This document shows, in pieces, positions 12,601 to 24,600 of a stretch of 64,000 bases of DNA (position 1 is the stretch's first letter; each line of letters opens with the position of its first letter). The translations under genes were made by a program, and so were the position numbers. The stretch comes from Protonemura montana (Eukaryota; Arthropoda; Insecta; Plecoptera; Nemouridae): contig OX387604.1 in assembly GCA_947568835.1 (NCBI GenBank), positions 29,117,351 through 29,181,350 of the forward strand, read 5' to 3'. The notes under the pieces were generated by a model. The model searched no databases and had not been told where the DNA came from. It was given only the letters and a program-made list of their open reading frames with translations.

Positions 12601-15600
12601 GAAGTTTAATAATCGCTTGTTTTGGATCAAATTTAGGTATGCTGCTATCAAGTTTCGCACAGTTGATAAAATATTCATTAAATTCATTTGCAATTTCTGT
12701 TGGTGTATTTAGTATTTTTCCATTGATTGTTATTTCTGTAATCCTACTTTTAGTTCTAGTTGTTCTACCTATTTCTTTATTTACTAAATTCCAAGAGGTT
12801 TTCATGATATTTTTAGATTGTTTCAATTCCTTGTGAATGTGTTGTCTCTTGGCTGTTTTAATTGTTTTCCTTAGGACGCATGAGTATGTTTTAACATGAC
12901 GACTCCAGACCGAGCTATTGACTTCTTTTCCTATAATTATTAGGCTTCGTTTGTGTTTGCAAGAATTTCTGATACCTTTTGTGATCCATGCGTTTCTTCT
13001 ACGTATATTAGGATTAAGTCTCCTGAGTGGATAAGCTTTGTTGAAGCTAGAATTAAGGACATTTGAAAAATGATAAGTTTTATTGTTCACATTATCCTGT
13101 TGAGTCACTGTATCCCAACTTTCGTTCATCATAAGTGCTGCCATCTTTTTATCATTAAAAGCAAGGTAAAACCGTTTCTCAATGTAATTAATAGGCTCCC
13201 TAAAAACGTCATTGTTATCATTTGAATTTAAAACGTCCAGTGAAAGAATAATTGCTTTATGGTCAGACAGACCATTTTCTTTAACTTTGAGTTCTAAATT
13301 TGTTAGTTCCAGGTTCGTTAAAATATTGTCTATACAGGTAGCCGAAGAATACGTGACTCTAGTTGGTTGATTAATAGTTAGTTTGATATTAAAAGAGTTT
13401 AAAAGTGAGCGTAACTTATGTTTGTTTTGACAGTTTCCAAGCATATTCAGATTGATATCTGTACTGATTAGAATTTTTCTTGTTTTATTCTCCTGCGTTA
13501 TCATGGTTAATAACACTTCAAGTTTATTTATAAATTTTTTAAAGCAAGCACTAGGTGATCGGTAGATGCATAGAATAACTGTATTCAGTTTCTCGAGCTC
13601 GATTGCTGAACACTCAAAGACTTTTTCTTCGCTCAATCTTACAATATCCAGTCTAGTTGAAAATTCAATCTTATCTCTAACAAAAATACAAGTTCCTCCA
13701 TGAGAGTAAATTTCTCGTGAGAATATTGATGCAAGTTTAAAGTTTGGTAAGACAATGCAATCTGCTTCATTCTTTTTTAGCCAATGCTCTGTCAAAGTGA
13801 TAATATTTACATCTAAGTTTAAATCATTGATTGCTATATCTAATTCATTAATTTTAGAACGAATCGAACGGATATTTTGATAAAATATTGTGATATTGTG
13901 ATATTTGAAAGATTTGGTTTTGCTTACATTACTATTTGATGGAAAATCGCTATTTGTGTCGTCGTAGTTTGTCCACTGTGTACCTGCTAGCGTACCTTTT
14001 CCACCAGGCCGGCGCTCAATTGTTATGGATTCACTCACACCTGTACATACGTCTTTGATGAGCGCGCTATTTCCGCTGGAGATGTCCTAGCGTGGTACCT
14101 GCTGCTGCGAGATAACGGTTGTCTGCAGCGAGCTGTCAGTCGTCTTCGCCTCTCTGATTCTTTGACTTTGTCTTGTCAGGTTATTGATACAGGAAACTAG
14201 GCCCAGCTGGGGTGGCTTGGGTTGGTAGGCTGGCCTGATCTTGGTTTCGCGGCTACTACGTTCACAGCACACTACAGATCAGCTGACAGCTAGTTTCTTA
14301 ACAAACATACGTCACAGCACACAAGAGATCAGCTGACAGCTAGTTTCTTAACAAACATACGTCACAGCACACAAGAGATCAGCTGACAGCTAGTTTCTTA
14401 ACAAACATACGTCACAGCATACAACAGATCAGCTGACAGCTAGTTTCTTAACAAACATACGTCACAGCACACAACAGATCAGCTGACAGCTAGTTTCTTA
14501 ACAAACATACGTCACAGCACACAAGAGATCAGCTGACAGCTAGTTTCTTAACAAACATACGTCACAGCAGACAAGAGATCAGCTGACAGCTAGTTTCTTA
14601 ACAAACATACGTCACAGCAGACAACAGATCAGCTGACAGCTAGTTTCTTAACAAACATACGTCACAGCACACAAGAGATCAGCTGACAGCTAGTTTCTTA
14701 ACAAACATACGTCACAGCACACAACAGATCAGCTGACAGCTAGTTTCTTAACAAACATACGTCACAGCACACAACAGATCAGCTGACAGCTAGTTTCTTA
14801 ACAAACATACGTCACAGCACACAAGAGATCAGCTGACAGCTAGTTTCTTAACAAACATACGTCACAGCACACAAGAGATCAGCTGACAGCTAGTTTCTTA
14901 ACAAACATACGTCACAGCACACAAGAGATCAGCTGACAGCTAGTTTCTTAACAAACATACGTCACAGCAGACAACAGATCAGCTGACAGCTAGTTTCTTA
15001 ACAAACATACGTCACAGCATACAAGAGATCAGCTGACAGCTAGTTTCTTAACAAACATACGTCACAGCACACAAGAGATCAGCTGACAGCTAGTTTCTTA
15101 ACAAACATACGTCACAGCACACAACAGATCAGCTGACAGCTAGTTTCTTAACAAACATACGTCACAGCACACAAGAGATCAGCTGACAGCTAGTTTCTTA
15201 ACAAACATACGTCACAGCACACAACAGATCAGCTGACAGCTAGTTTCTTAACAAACATACGTCACAGCACACAACAGATCAGCTGACAGCTAGTTTCTTA
15301 ACAAACATACGTCACAGCAGACAAGAGATCAGCTGACAGCTAGTTTCTTAACAAACATACGTCACAGCACACAACAGATCAGCTGACAGCTAGTTTCTTA
15401 ACAAACATACGTCACAGCACACAAGAGATCAGCTGACAGCTAGTTTCTTAACATGTCACTGTCAAACTGACTTTGAGAAGTTCTTGTCGACACAAACATG
15501 CTTGTTTCCGTTGATGCATGTTTGTTTTAAATGAAAAAGGTCTAATGGAACACATTGATGTGAGATCCTAGCAGACTGTGCTGCCCTAAACTGTTATTGA

Positions 15601-18600
15601 ATTGTGAAGTTCTGTAAAGTTTCAAGAATGTGCAAACCCGAATGAAATGAAAATAAACCGAAATCGAATGATGATGGTAAGGATAAAACTAATACCCACC
15701 CAATTGTAGACCATTCTTAGAGACTGGTGATGCAAGGGATTTTAAGTTTGTAACTTAATTTTTCTGCGTTTGTTTTCAATTGGCTATTTGTTTGTAGTAA
15801 CAGCTATTGAAAGTTACCTGTGAGACGGCAAGAGCTGCTGACCCCATTGCTTCCAAGTAACTTTCACTTCAGGGGCACCAACATGAAGGCAGGGTAGGTG
15901 AACCTCCCCCTTCCAAGGCACAGTGAATTGCTCCCCGAATGTCACTATTGCGGCTCGAACTGTTCAAAGTGAACGGAAATGTGGTTAGCACAAACCTGAT
16001 TGAAATCAAACGAGCACTCAGTGGCTCTTATCAGTGACCTCATTTAGCGGAAATTGAGTCTGACTTTGCAAATTGTTAAGATTGTTAGAATTGTTACAAA
16101 CATTTATTGATACACAAAGTGCAAAAGTTTTAATTGAGTAGGAAAAGAAAGAAAATGAATACTGTTTTCCATATCGTTATTATAAAAATCGACAAAAATA
16201 CTTCTAAACCTTTCAGTACCTTTCAGTACCATTCAGTACCTTTATTACAAACACATTTTTGATTACTCATTAGATTACCTAAGACTTCTAAAATGTATTT
16301 GAATATTGTGTAAACTAGGAGAGTTCTGCTAGGTGAACAAGCTTCCATTAAGTACAATTAAATATAACTTCTCTCTAATCCCAAGAGACTCGTTTTAGTT
16401 TTTGAAGTGCAATAACAAATTGGGTCGTTTAAACCAAGTAAGTCTGAGAACAAGAGTGCATTACATGTAGCTGATAGGATATAACAATCTTGAAAAAAAT
16501 AAGTGACACAACTAAATCATGAGCATAGAATACAAAGTGTCGGATTATACCAATCAATCAGCCCCATCACCTACCTTCACCCGAAGGAGACAGCTGTTTC
16601 GTAGGAGAGTATGGACCCTCCCCAACTCTCGTTACAGCGGCCACAGCGAATTCGTACCTCCCTCTCCTAGACAATCCCTCTGCTTCATACCGCGTTGTCA
16701 TCGCAGACAATCTCTTGCTGACTTTACTCTCACTGATGCCGACAGTACGTATTTGAAGAGTATAAGAAGTGATCACACCGTTGGCCTTGCCCGGAGGTAA
16801 CCAACTAATTATTATTCCAGTTGAAGAACTAGTCACAGCCTTTATGTCACCAGGAGCTTCCGGGACTGGAAAAAAAACAAAAATTGAGCCTCAAACAAAT
16901 GAGCAAATGAGTACGTTCAACTTTTCAAATATTTTTGGCTGTTGAACTAACCATCTTCTTCGGTACGACACGATATTGGAGCGCTAATGGCACCATCGCC
17001 TGCCCTTGTAAACGCTAGAACCTGAATACTGTAGTTGGCGTGCCTTTCAAGACCATGGATCACTACTGATGGACCGGTGCTTATCTTAGTTTCCGACTTT
17101 GATATTGCTGAAAAACAAACGAAAACAAACTTGAGCTTTAGTTTCCCACGAATTCGACGGATTTACTTTGAAAGTCTCCGTCGCACGATATTCATGATTT
17201 TATTTTACTCACATTCTAAATGGTCCAAGCTTTGCCACAATACTTTGAAGCCTTTAAGAACTCCGTGAACTTTTGAGTCGGATAAAGGTTCCCAAGTGAT
17301 TTGAATACTTTGAGAGTTCAAAGATTCGCACTTAACGTCTCTCGGCGGTGCGCTTGGAACTGAATTGAAATACAATATTAATACCAAGTAACGAATCAAT
17401 CTGAAATAAAGTGAATAGTTGAAGAAAAAAGAGACGAACCTCCTTCAAGCGTTGATATTGTAATCTCATCAGAAGTAGGTCCTGGACCAAGCCCATTATA
17501 AGCCTGAATGACAACATTGTACCTCGTGAACTCACGCAATTCACTGATCAAATATTCACCCCGAAGAAATACGCTTTTGTACTGAAACTTGTCAGGGTGT
17601 TGACGCTGTTCCTTGTATCCTATGTGATAGCCAAGAATATCGCCGTTGCAAAGTTCGGGTTCGGGGGGATCCCAGATAATTCGTAGCTCCGTAGGACCAG
17701 TTGAGTCAACCCTGACGTTGGTAGGTGGTCCACTAGGCTTCTCACCTTCCGTACTCACGTCTAGAACCTAGAGAAGAAAAGTGACATTTTAGAGGTATTT
17801 TTTCTGATACTAATATCGAGGATGACCTCTTTGATCGGTCCCACTCTTTAAATGCTGGGTTTAGAGCCGTGGATCTGTGTATTAATTTTTCAATTTAAAA
17901 ATTGTGTGACCTTGAAAGATTCTATTTACTCAATCATTTTTTCGTGTCACTCGGACTTATCACTCTTGGAAATCCAAATTAAAAAAATCCTTTTTTCTTG
18001 TAAAAAAATTTGTCCTTGAATTGGCTATGAAGCTATTGGCTATTGTCCTTAAGGTTTGAGAAATAGCACGTACTCTCATGATACTTTAAATTATATAATA
18101 CATAAAGAAAAAATTCATCTTCATCATCATCCACTCATTCACCGACGCCATTAGACCGGTGCCACATGGCCAGATGTCAAAACAGTGCTAAGTTAAACAT
18201 CACAAATAAATCACTCAGAATTGAGAAGTGTCTCTAGTGCTAAGTTAAACACCACAAATCAATAAATCAGAATTGAGAAGTGTCTCTTTCTACAGTGAAT
18301 GTCAAGTGTTGAGATGAAATGATAGGATTCAACTCACATCGCTTGGCTGACTCTTGCCAATCTGGTTCTCTGCAAACAGTCGGAAAGTATAGATGGTGGC
18401 CGGACGAAGCCCGTCAACTGTCGCTGAAGCTTGGTTTCCAGGAACGCTGACTCGTGAAGTGTGCTCATGCCACAGGTCTGGAACACAACACCAAGGTTAT
18501 TTCTGTCCCATGACAAACCTTATGTTAAAGTCACCGCACTTTGTTGGGAACTTTGGCGGTTGGTTTGGAAATTAAATGGAATGCAGCCTTTTACTTACTA

Positions 18601-21600
18601 AAATTATTGGTTTGTTTGTATTTAAAAGTCATGTGAAAATAATCAAGTGTTTATGGGGACTTTTTAGAGTTCCTGGCAAACTTGCCTAGCAATGGAAGCT
18701 GAGTTATTACAATTGTTGTCTTAAGCTCAGTGAATTGTGATTGAATTCTTGAATTATTGAAACCTGGCTACACAGCGAATGATTGGTAATACGTTCACAG
18801 CTGGATTAAGCCTGTAATTACAAAAACCTTCACCGAAATTGTTACAGACAGTTTTACCTTTTTCTGTTTTGTATTCTATCGAGTACTGAGTGATCGGACT
18901 GTTTCCATCTAGACTTAATATCCAACCAAGTTTCACAAAACGGCTTCCTTTGTCGATGACATGAACATTGCGCTGAAGATCTGGAGGTTCTGCGGAACAA
19001 GAAACAACACATTCACGTTTTAATTCAACTCTTTCAGTGATCAGTCAAATCACCTCAATAAATCATTTATATTTAATAGGATTCAGGAAACAAAATCACA
19101 TTTTTTATTCTTTAATTTGGGTTGGTAAAAACTGTTGAAGCAACTAAGAAAATCTCTTTTCGTGCACATTTTCCGGAAAATCCACTCTAAACAAATATGC
19201 ATGAAAACTAAATAAAAATAATAATAGAGGTTTTTCATAATGGTCGGCTCGAGTATTTTTTAAGTGAAGTTTAGTAGTGTTGACAGATTGAAGAAATTTG
19301 CAATCTACAGTTGCTACGAAAATTATGTTTTTTTTCTAAAAAATACTATAAAAACGCACTGAACAGGATTTTTTACAACGCGTGTAACTATAAGGCGAAA
19401 CAATATTTTTAATTTTGAAAACCTTCAATCTGTTGCCAATAGTGTGATGAGTCGCCTAGTTTTTGTTTCGTCAGGATCGGACAAGTGGTTTGGCCGTTTA
19501 GTTGTATCCAGTAAACCTTGATATGGACCTAAGTAAACTCTCACTCCAATATACCTGAGTAAGCTCCCACTCCAATATACCTGAGTAAGCTCCCACTCCA
19601 ATATACCTGAGTAAGCTCCCACTCCAATATACCTGAGTCCACTCCAATAGACCTGAGTCCACTCCAATAGACCTGAGTCCACTCCAATAGACCTGAGTCC
19701 ACTCCAATATACCTGAGTAAGCTCCCACTCCAATAGACCTGAGTAATCTCCCACTCCAATAGACCTGAGTAAACTCTCACTGCAATAGACCTGAGTAAGC
19801 TCCCACTCCAATAGACCTGAGTAAGCTCCCACTCCAATAGACCTGAGTAAGCTCCCACTTCAATAGACCTGAGTAAGCTCCCACTCCAATAGACCTGAGT
19901 AAGCTCCCACTCCAATAGACCTGAGTAAGCTCCCACTCCAATAGACCTGAGTAAGCTCCCACTCCAATAGACCTGAGTAAGCTCCCACTCCAATAGACCT
20001 GAGTAAGCTCCCACTTCAATAGACCTGAGTAAGCTCCCACTCCAATAGACCTGAGTAAGCTCCCACTCCAATAGACCTGAGTAAGCTCCCACTCCAATAG
20101 ACCTGAGTAAGCTCCCACTCCAATAGACCTGAGTAAGCTCCCACTCCAATAGACCTGAGTAAGCTCCCACTCCAATCGACCTGAGTAAGCTCCCACTTCA
20201 ATAGACCTGAGTAAGCTCCCACTCCAATAGACCGGAGTAAGCTCCCACTCCAATAGACCTGAGTAAGCTCCCACTCCAATAGACCTGAGTAAGCTCCCAC
20301 TCCAATAGACCTGAGTAAGCTCCCACTCCAATAGACCTGAGTAAGCTCCCACTTCAATAGACCTGAGTAAGCTCCCACTCCAATAGACCGGAGTAAGCTC
20401 CCACTCCAATAGACCTGAGTAAGCTCCCACTCCAATAGACCTGAGTAAGCTCCCACTCCAATAGACCTGAGTAAGCTCCCACTCCAATAGACCTGAGTAA
20501 GCTCCTACTCCAATAGACCTGAGGAAGCTCCCACTCCAATAGACCTGAGTAAGCTCCCACTCCAATAGACCTGAGTAAGCACCCACTCCAATAGACCTGA
20601 GTAAGCTCCCACTCCAATAGACCTGAGTAAGCTCCCACTCCAATAGACCTGAGTAAGCTCCCACTCCAATAGACCTGAGTAAGCTCCCACTTCAATAGAC
20701 CTGAGTAAGCTCCCACTCCAATAGACCGGAGTAAGCTCCCACTCCAATAGACCTGAGTAAGCTCCCACTCCAATAGACCTGAGTAAGCTCCCACTCCAAT
20801 AGACCTGAGTAAGCTCCCACTCCAATAGACCTGAGTAAGCTCCTACTCCAATAGACCTGAGGAAGCTCCCACTCCAATAGACCTGAGTAAGCTCCCACTC
20901 CAATAGACCTGAGTAAGCACCCACTCCAATAGACCTGAGTAAGCTCCCACTCCAATAGACCTGAGTAAGCTCCCACTCCAATAGACCTGAGTAAGCTCCC
21001 ACTTCAATAGACCTGAGTAAGCTTCCACTCCAATAGACCTGAGTAAGCTCCCACTCCAATAGACCTGAGTAAGCTCCCACTCCAATAGACCTGAGTAAGC
21101 TCACACTCCAATAGACCTGAGTAAGCTCCCACTCCAATAGACCTGAGTAAGCTCCCACTCCAATAGACCTGAGTAAGCTCCCATTCCAATAGACCTGAGA
21201 AAGCTTCCACTCCAATAGACCTGAGTAAGCTACCACTCCAATAGACCTGAGTAAGCTCCCACTCCAATAGACCTAAGTAAGCTCCCACTCCAATAGACCT
21301 GAGTAAGCTCCCACTCCAATAGACCTGAGTAAGCTCCCACTCCAATAGACCTGAGTCCACTCCAATAGACCTGAGTCCACTCCAATAGACCTGAGTCCAC
21401 TCCAATAGACCTGAGTCCACTCCAATAGACCTGAGTCCACTCCAATAGACCTGAGTGAGCTCCCACTCCAATAGACCTGAGTAAGCTCCCACTCCAATAG
21501 ACCTGAGTCCACTCCAATAGACCTGAGTCCACTCCAATAGACCTGAGTCCACTCCAATATACCTGAGTCCACTCCAATATACCTGAGTAAGCTCCCACTC

Positions 21601-24600
21601 CAATAGACCTGAGTAAGCTCCCACTCCAATAGACCTGAGTAAACTCTCACTGCAATAGACCTGAGTAAACTCCCACTCCAATAGACCTGAGTAAGCTCCC
21701 ACTCCAATAGACCTGAGTCCACTCCAATAGACCTGAGTAAGCTCCCACTCCAATAGACCTGAGTAAGCTGCCACTCCAATAGACCTGAGTAAGCTCCCAC
21801 TCCAATAGACCTGAGTAAGCTCCCACTCCAATAGACCTGAGTAAGCTCCCACTCCAATAGACCTGAGTAAGCTCCCACTCCAATAGACCTGAGTAAGCTC
21901 CCACTCCAATAGACCTGAGTAAGCTCCCACTCCAATAGACCTGAGTAAGCTCCCACTACAATAGACCTGAGTAAGCTCCCACTCCAATAGACCTGAGTAA
22001 GCTCCCACTCCAATAGACCTGAGTAAGCTCCCACTACAATAGACCTGAGTAAGCTCCCACTCCAATAGACCCGAGTAAGCTCCTACTCCAATAGACCTGA
22101 GTAAGCTCCCACTCCAATAGACCTGAGTAAGCTCCCACTCCAATAGACCTGAGTAAGCTCCCACTCCAATAGACCTGAGTAAGCTCCCACTCCAATAGAC
22201 CTGAGTAAGCACCCACTCCAATAGACCTGAGTAAGCTCCCACTCCAATAGACCTGAGTAAGCTCCCACTCCAATAGACCTGAGTAATCTCCCACTCCAAT
22301 AGACCTGAGTAAGCTCCCACTCCAATAGACCTGAGTAAGCTCTCACTCCAATAGACCTGAGTCCACTCCAATAGACCTGAGTCCACTCCAATAGACCTGA
22401 GTCCACTCCAATAGACCTGAGTAAGCTCCCACTCCAATAGACCTGAGTAATCTCCCACTCCAATAGACCTGAGTAAGCTCCCACTCCAATAGACCTGAGT
22501 AAGCTCCCACTTCAATAGACCTGAGTAAGCTCCCACTCCAATAGACCTGAGTAATCTCCCACTCCAATATACCTGAGTAAGCTCCCAATACAACAGCAAT
22601 AAACATTAGTTACTGACCTAATATGTAGAACTGTAGACTGGTTTCATCTCGACCGAAAGGGTTACTAGCCATGCAGTGATATCTGCCCCCATCTTCTCTC
22701 GACGCAGAAGCAATGCTGATTTCAGAGAGTAGACCTTCGCTTGAGTTGGTTTCCTTCACTGTGTACCTAGGACAGTCATGGAAATTACAAACCTTTCAAA
22801 CAATCCGCTACCAAGCTCAAAAGTCACCCGTTTATCTTGCCAAGCAACTCTTTGTATAATACATGTAATTGAAATGATGTGAGTGCTGGACACTAACTAG
22901 AGATTTATGTGAAAATGTATAGATTTGAATTGTAAACTCTTGTGTGGTGAGGAAACACTGCGCTAATTGATGCGTGTGCGTAATGTTAAACGCACTGATG
23001 CGTATGGACCTGGAATGTGCTGGATAAATGTGTGCTTCGGACAGATAGCGGGAACGATATGTAGGCGTGACCGCGGGCTCTGACCGGGAAGGCAATACAG
23101 ACTCGAAGAGAGCTTTGCAATGGGAATGTGATGCTTTGTCTTTGAGTATAGATTTTGGATTCAGGTTTCGGATCCTGTAACACCCTACAGGTTTTGTCGT
23201 GGTTTTTCATCGCTGTTCGGATTTTGCTCCAAGAAGATTTAGGGTCGAGTATAATAGTTATGATCGTGCTTAGAAAACAAGACTCCAATACTTGTAATTA
23301 TTGAAATGATTTGCTAGAAATTGACCGTTTCTAACGTTATTTTCTTTAAGTTTCTTTAGAATGTAATTCCTTACGGAGAAAGTTTCAAAATAATGTGCCA
23401 CATTTGTAACTATCCAGTTAATACCATGAAAAAACTTCTTTTCGTCCTTGTTTTAATCAAGATACAGCCATATACCCAGACAAGACTTTAACTGTATGAA
23501 TCTCCATATTCTAACTTAATCTGAATAGAGAGCGCAAGGTTTACCTGTAGTGGGAAGACGCTAGGTCAATAGTTGAGCCTGCTTTTCGCCAGACTAATTT
23601 CAAGGGATGGTCGCCACGTACTTCACACTTCATAGCCGCTGGATTTCCCAGTCGAGCAGTCTCATTTGCATGTTTCACGGCAAAGCGAGCTGGAGCTGCA
23701 ATCGTAAGGTTTACTTAAAGTTAAATATATTTCGTGAATAGATTAAGCAGTTTCGTTACAGACCAATTAACTTGGATCTCTAACGAAATCAAATGAGCAT
23801 TGTTCTGTTGTCCAATTTTGGGATTGGCCCATTGAAAAAGTTGACGGTGAGATTTTCATAGATATTTATTATGTTTAAATTACCGTTAACGGTGAGATGT
23901 ACAACTTTTCCGAGGCCAGCTCCGATACCATTTACAGCTTCACATAAATAGTAGCCTTCGTGTTTTTCTTTCAGGTTATGAATGAGCAATGATCCGTTTT
24001 TGAAGGCACGCATTCCTAGCGAAGGCTCAATGTCTCGATAATTTCCCGGGAGGTTTCCTGAAAATTCATTCATTTGTCTGAAAGTCGAGTTACAAAACGT
24101 TATTCTCGAGAAAATTACATTTTCTAAATGTTCAACCCAGGATTTAACGGTAATGCCGATTACGTGTATCCGACTTAAACTTGAAGAACCTCGTAGCTAG
24201 CGCGTGATGTAGTTTGATCGCTCCTCGAAAAAGAAATGAATTTAAGTTGAAAAATGTGGCTGGGTAAACTTACCGACAGCTTTCCTCCATGTGATTGTTG
24301 GTATGGGAAAACCATCTGCTTGGCAAAGAACGCTTAGGTTGGGCAAGCCCTCAGCAGCTTGCTGGTCCAGGGGTTCTGAGATCCAACGAGGAGGAACTGA
24401 AACATTCCAAAGGTATCACAACTCTGCGACTACCACAGACTTCATTCAAATTTATAATGAAAGCTGAACTTAACTTTTGAACATATTCTTACGTTATTTA
24501 TTTATTTTTTTGTATTTCTGTTAATTCAGTAAGTCCATAAAGTAAGCGAATGTTTGGTGAATTGTGAGAAGCTTCAACAAACTACTGAATATAAACAACG

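Larger units (their letters stand above)
10740..14261 (-). mobile_element. LINE (non-LTR retrotransposon) inserted in the 50-bp satellite
   Basis: The element ends on the minus strand in a TAAA-repeat tail at 10740 and begins near 14261; both ends abut the 50-bp satellite. It carries one long intact ORF for endonuclease plus reverse transcriptase and a short frame that may be the end of ORF1. About 15 bp of the satellite unit (from CTTAACAAAC to ATACG) is missing between the two flanks, so the insertion shows a target deletion and no target duplication. Orientation is the same as Dscam. Related 3' sequence occurs at 1..131. Confidence 0.93.

Noticed and set aside
6392..15453. CRISPR-like appearance of the 50-bp array
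   Set aside because: The units abut without unique spacers, the setting is a eukaryotic intron, and variants are shared between units.
19425..22606. Very long minus-strand ORFs (up to 531 codons) with a repeated YSGLLEW pattern
   Set aside because: They arise because no frame of the 26-bp unit contains a stop on that strand. They overlap each other in different frames and have no non-repeat part.
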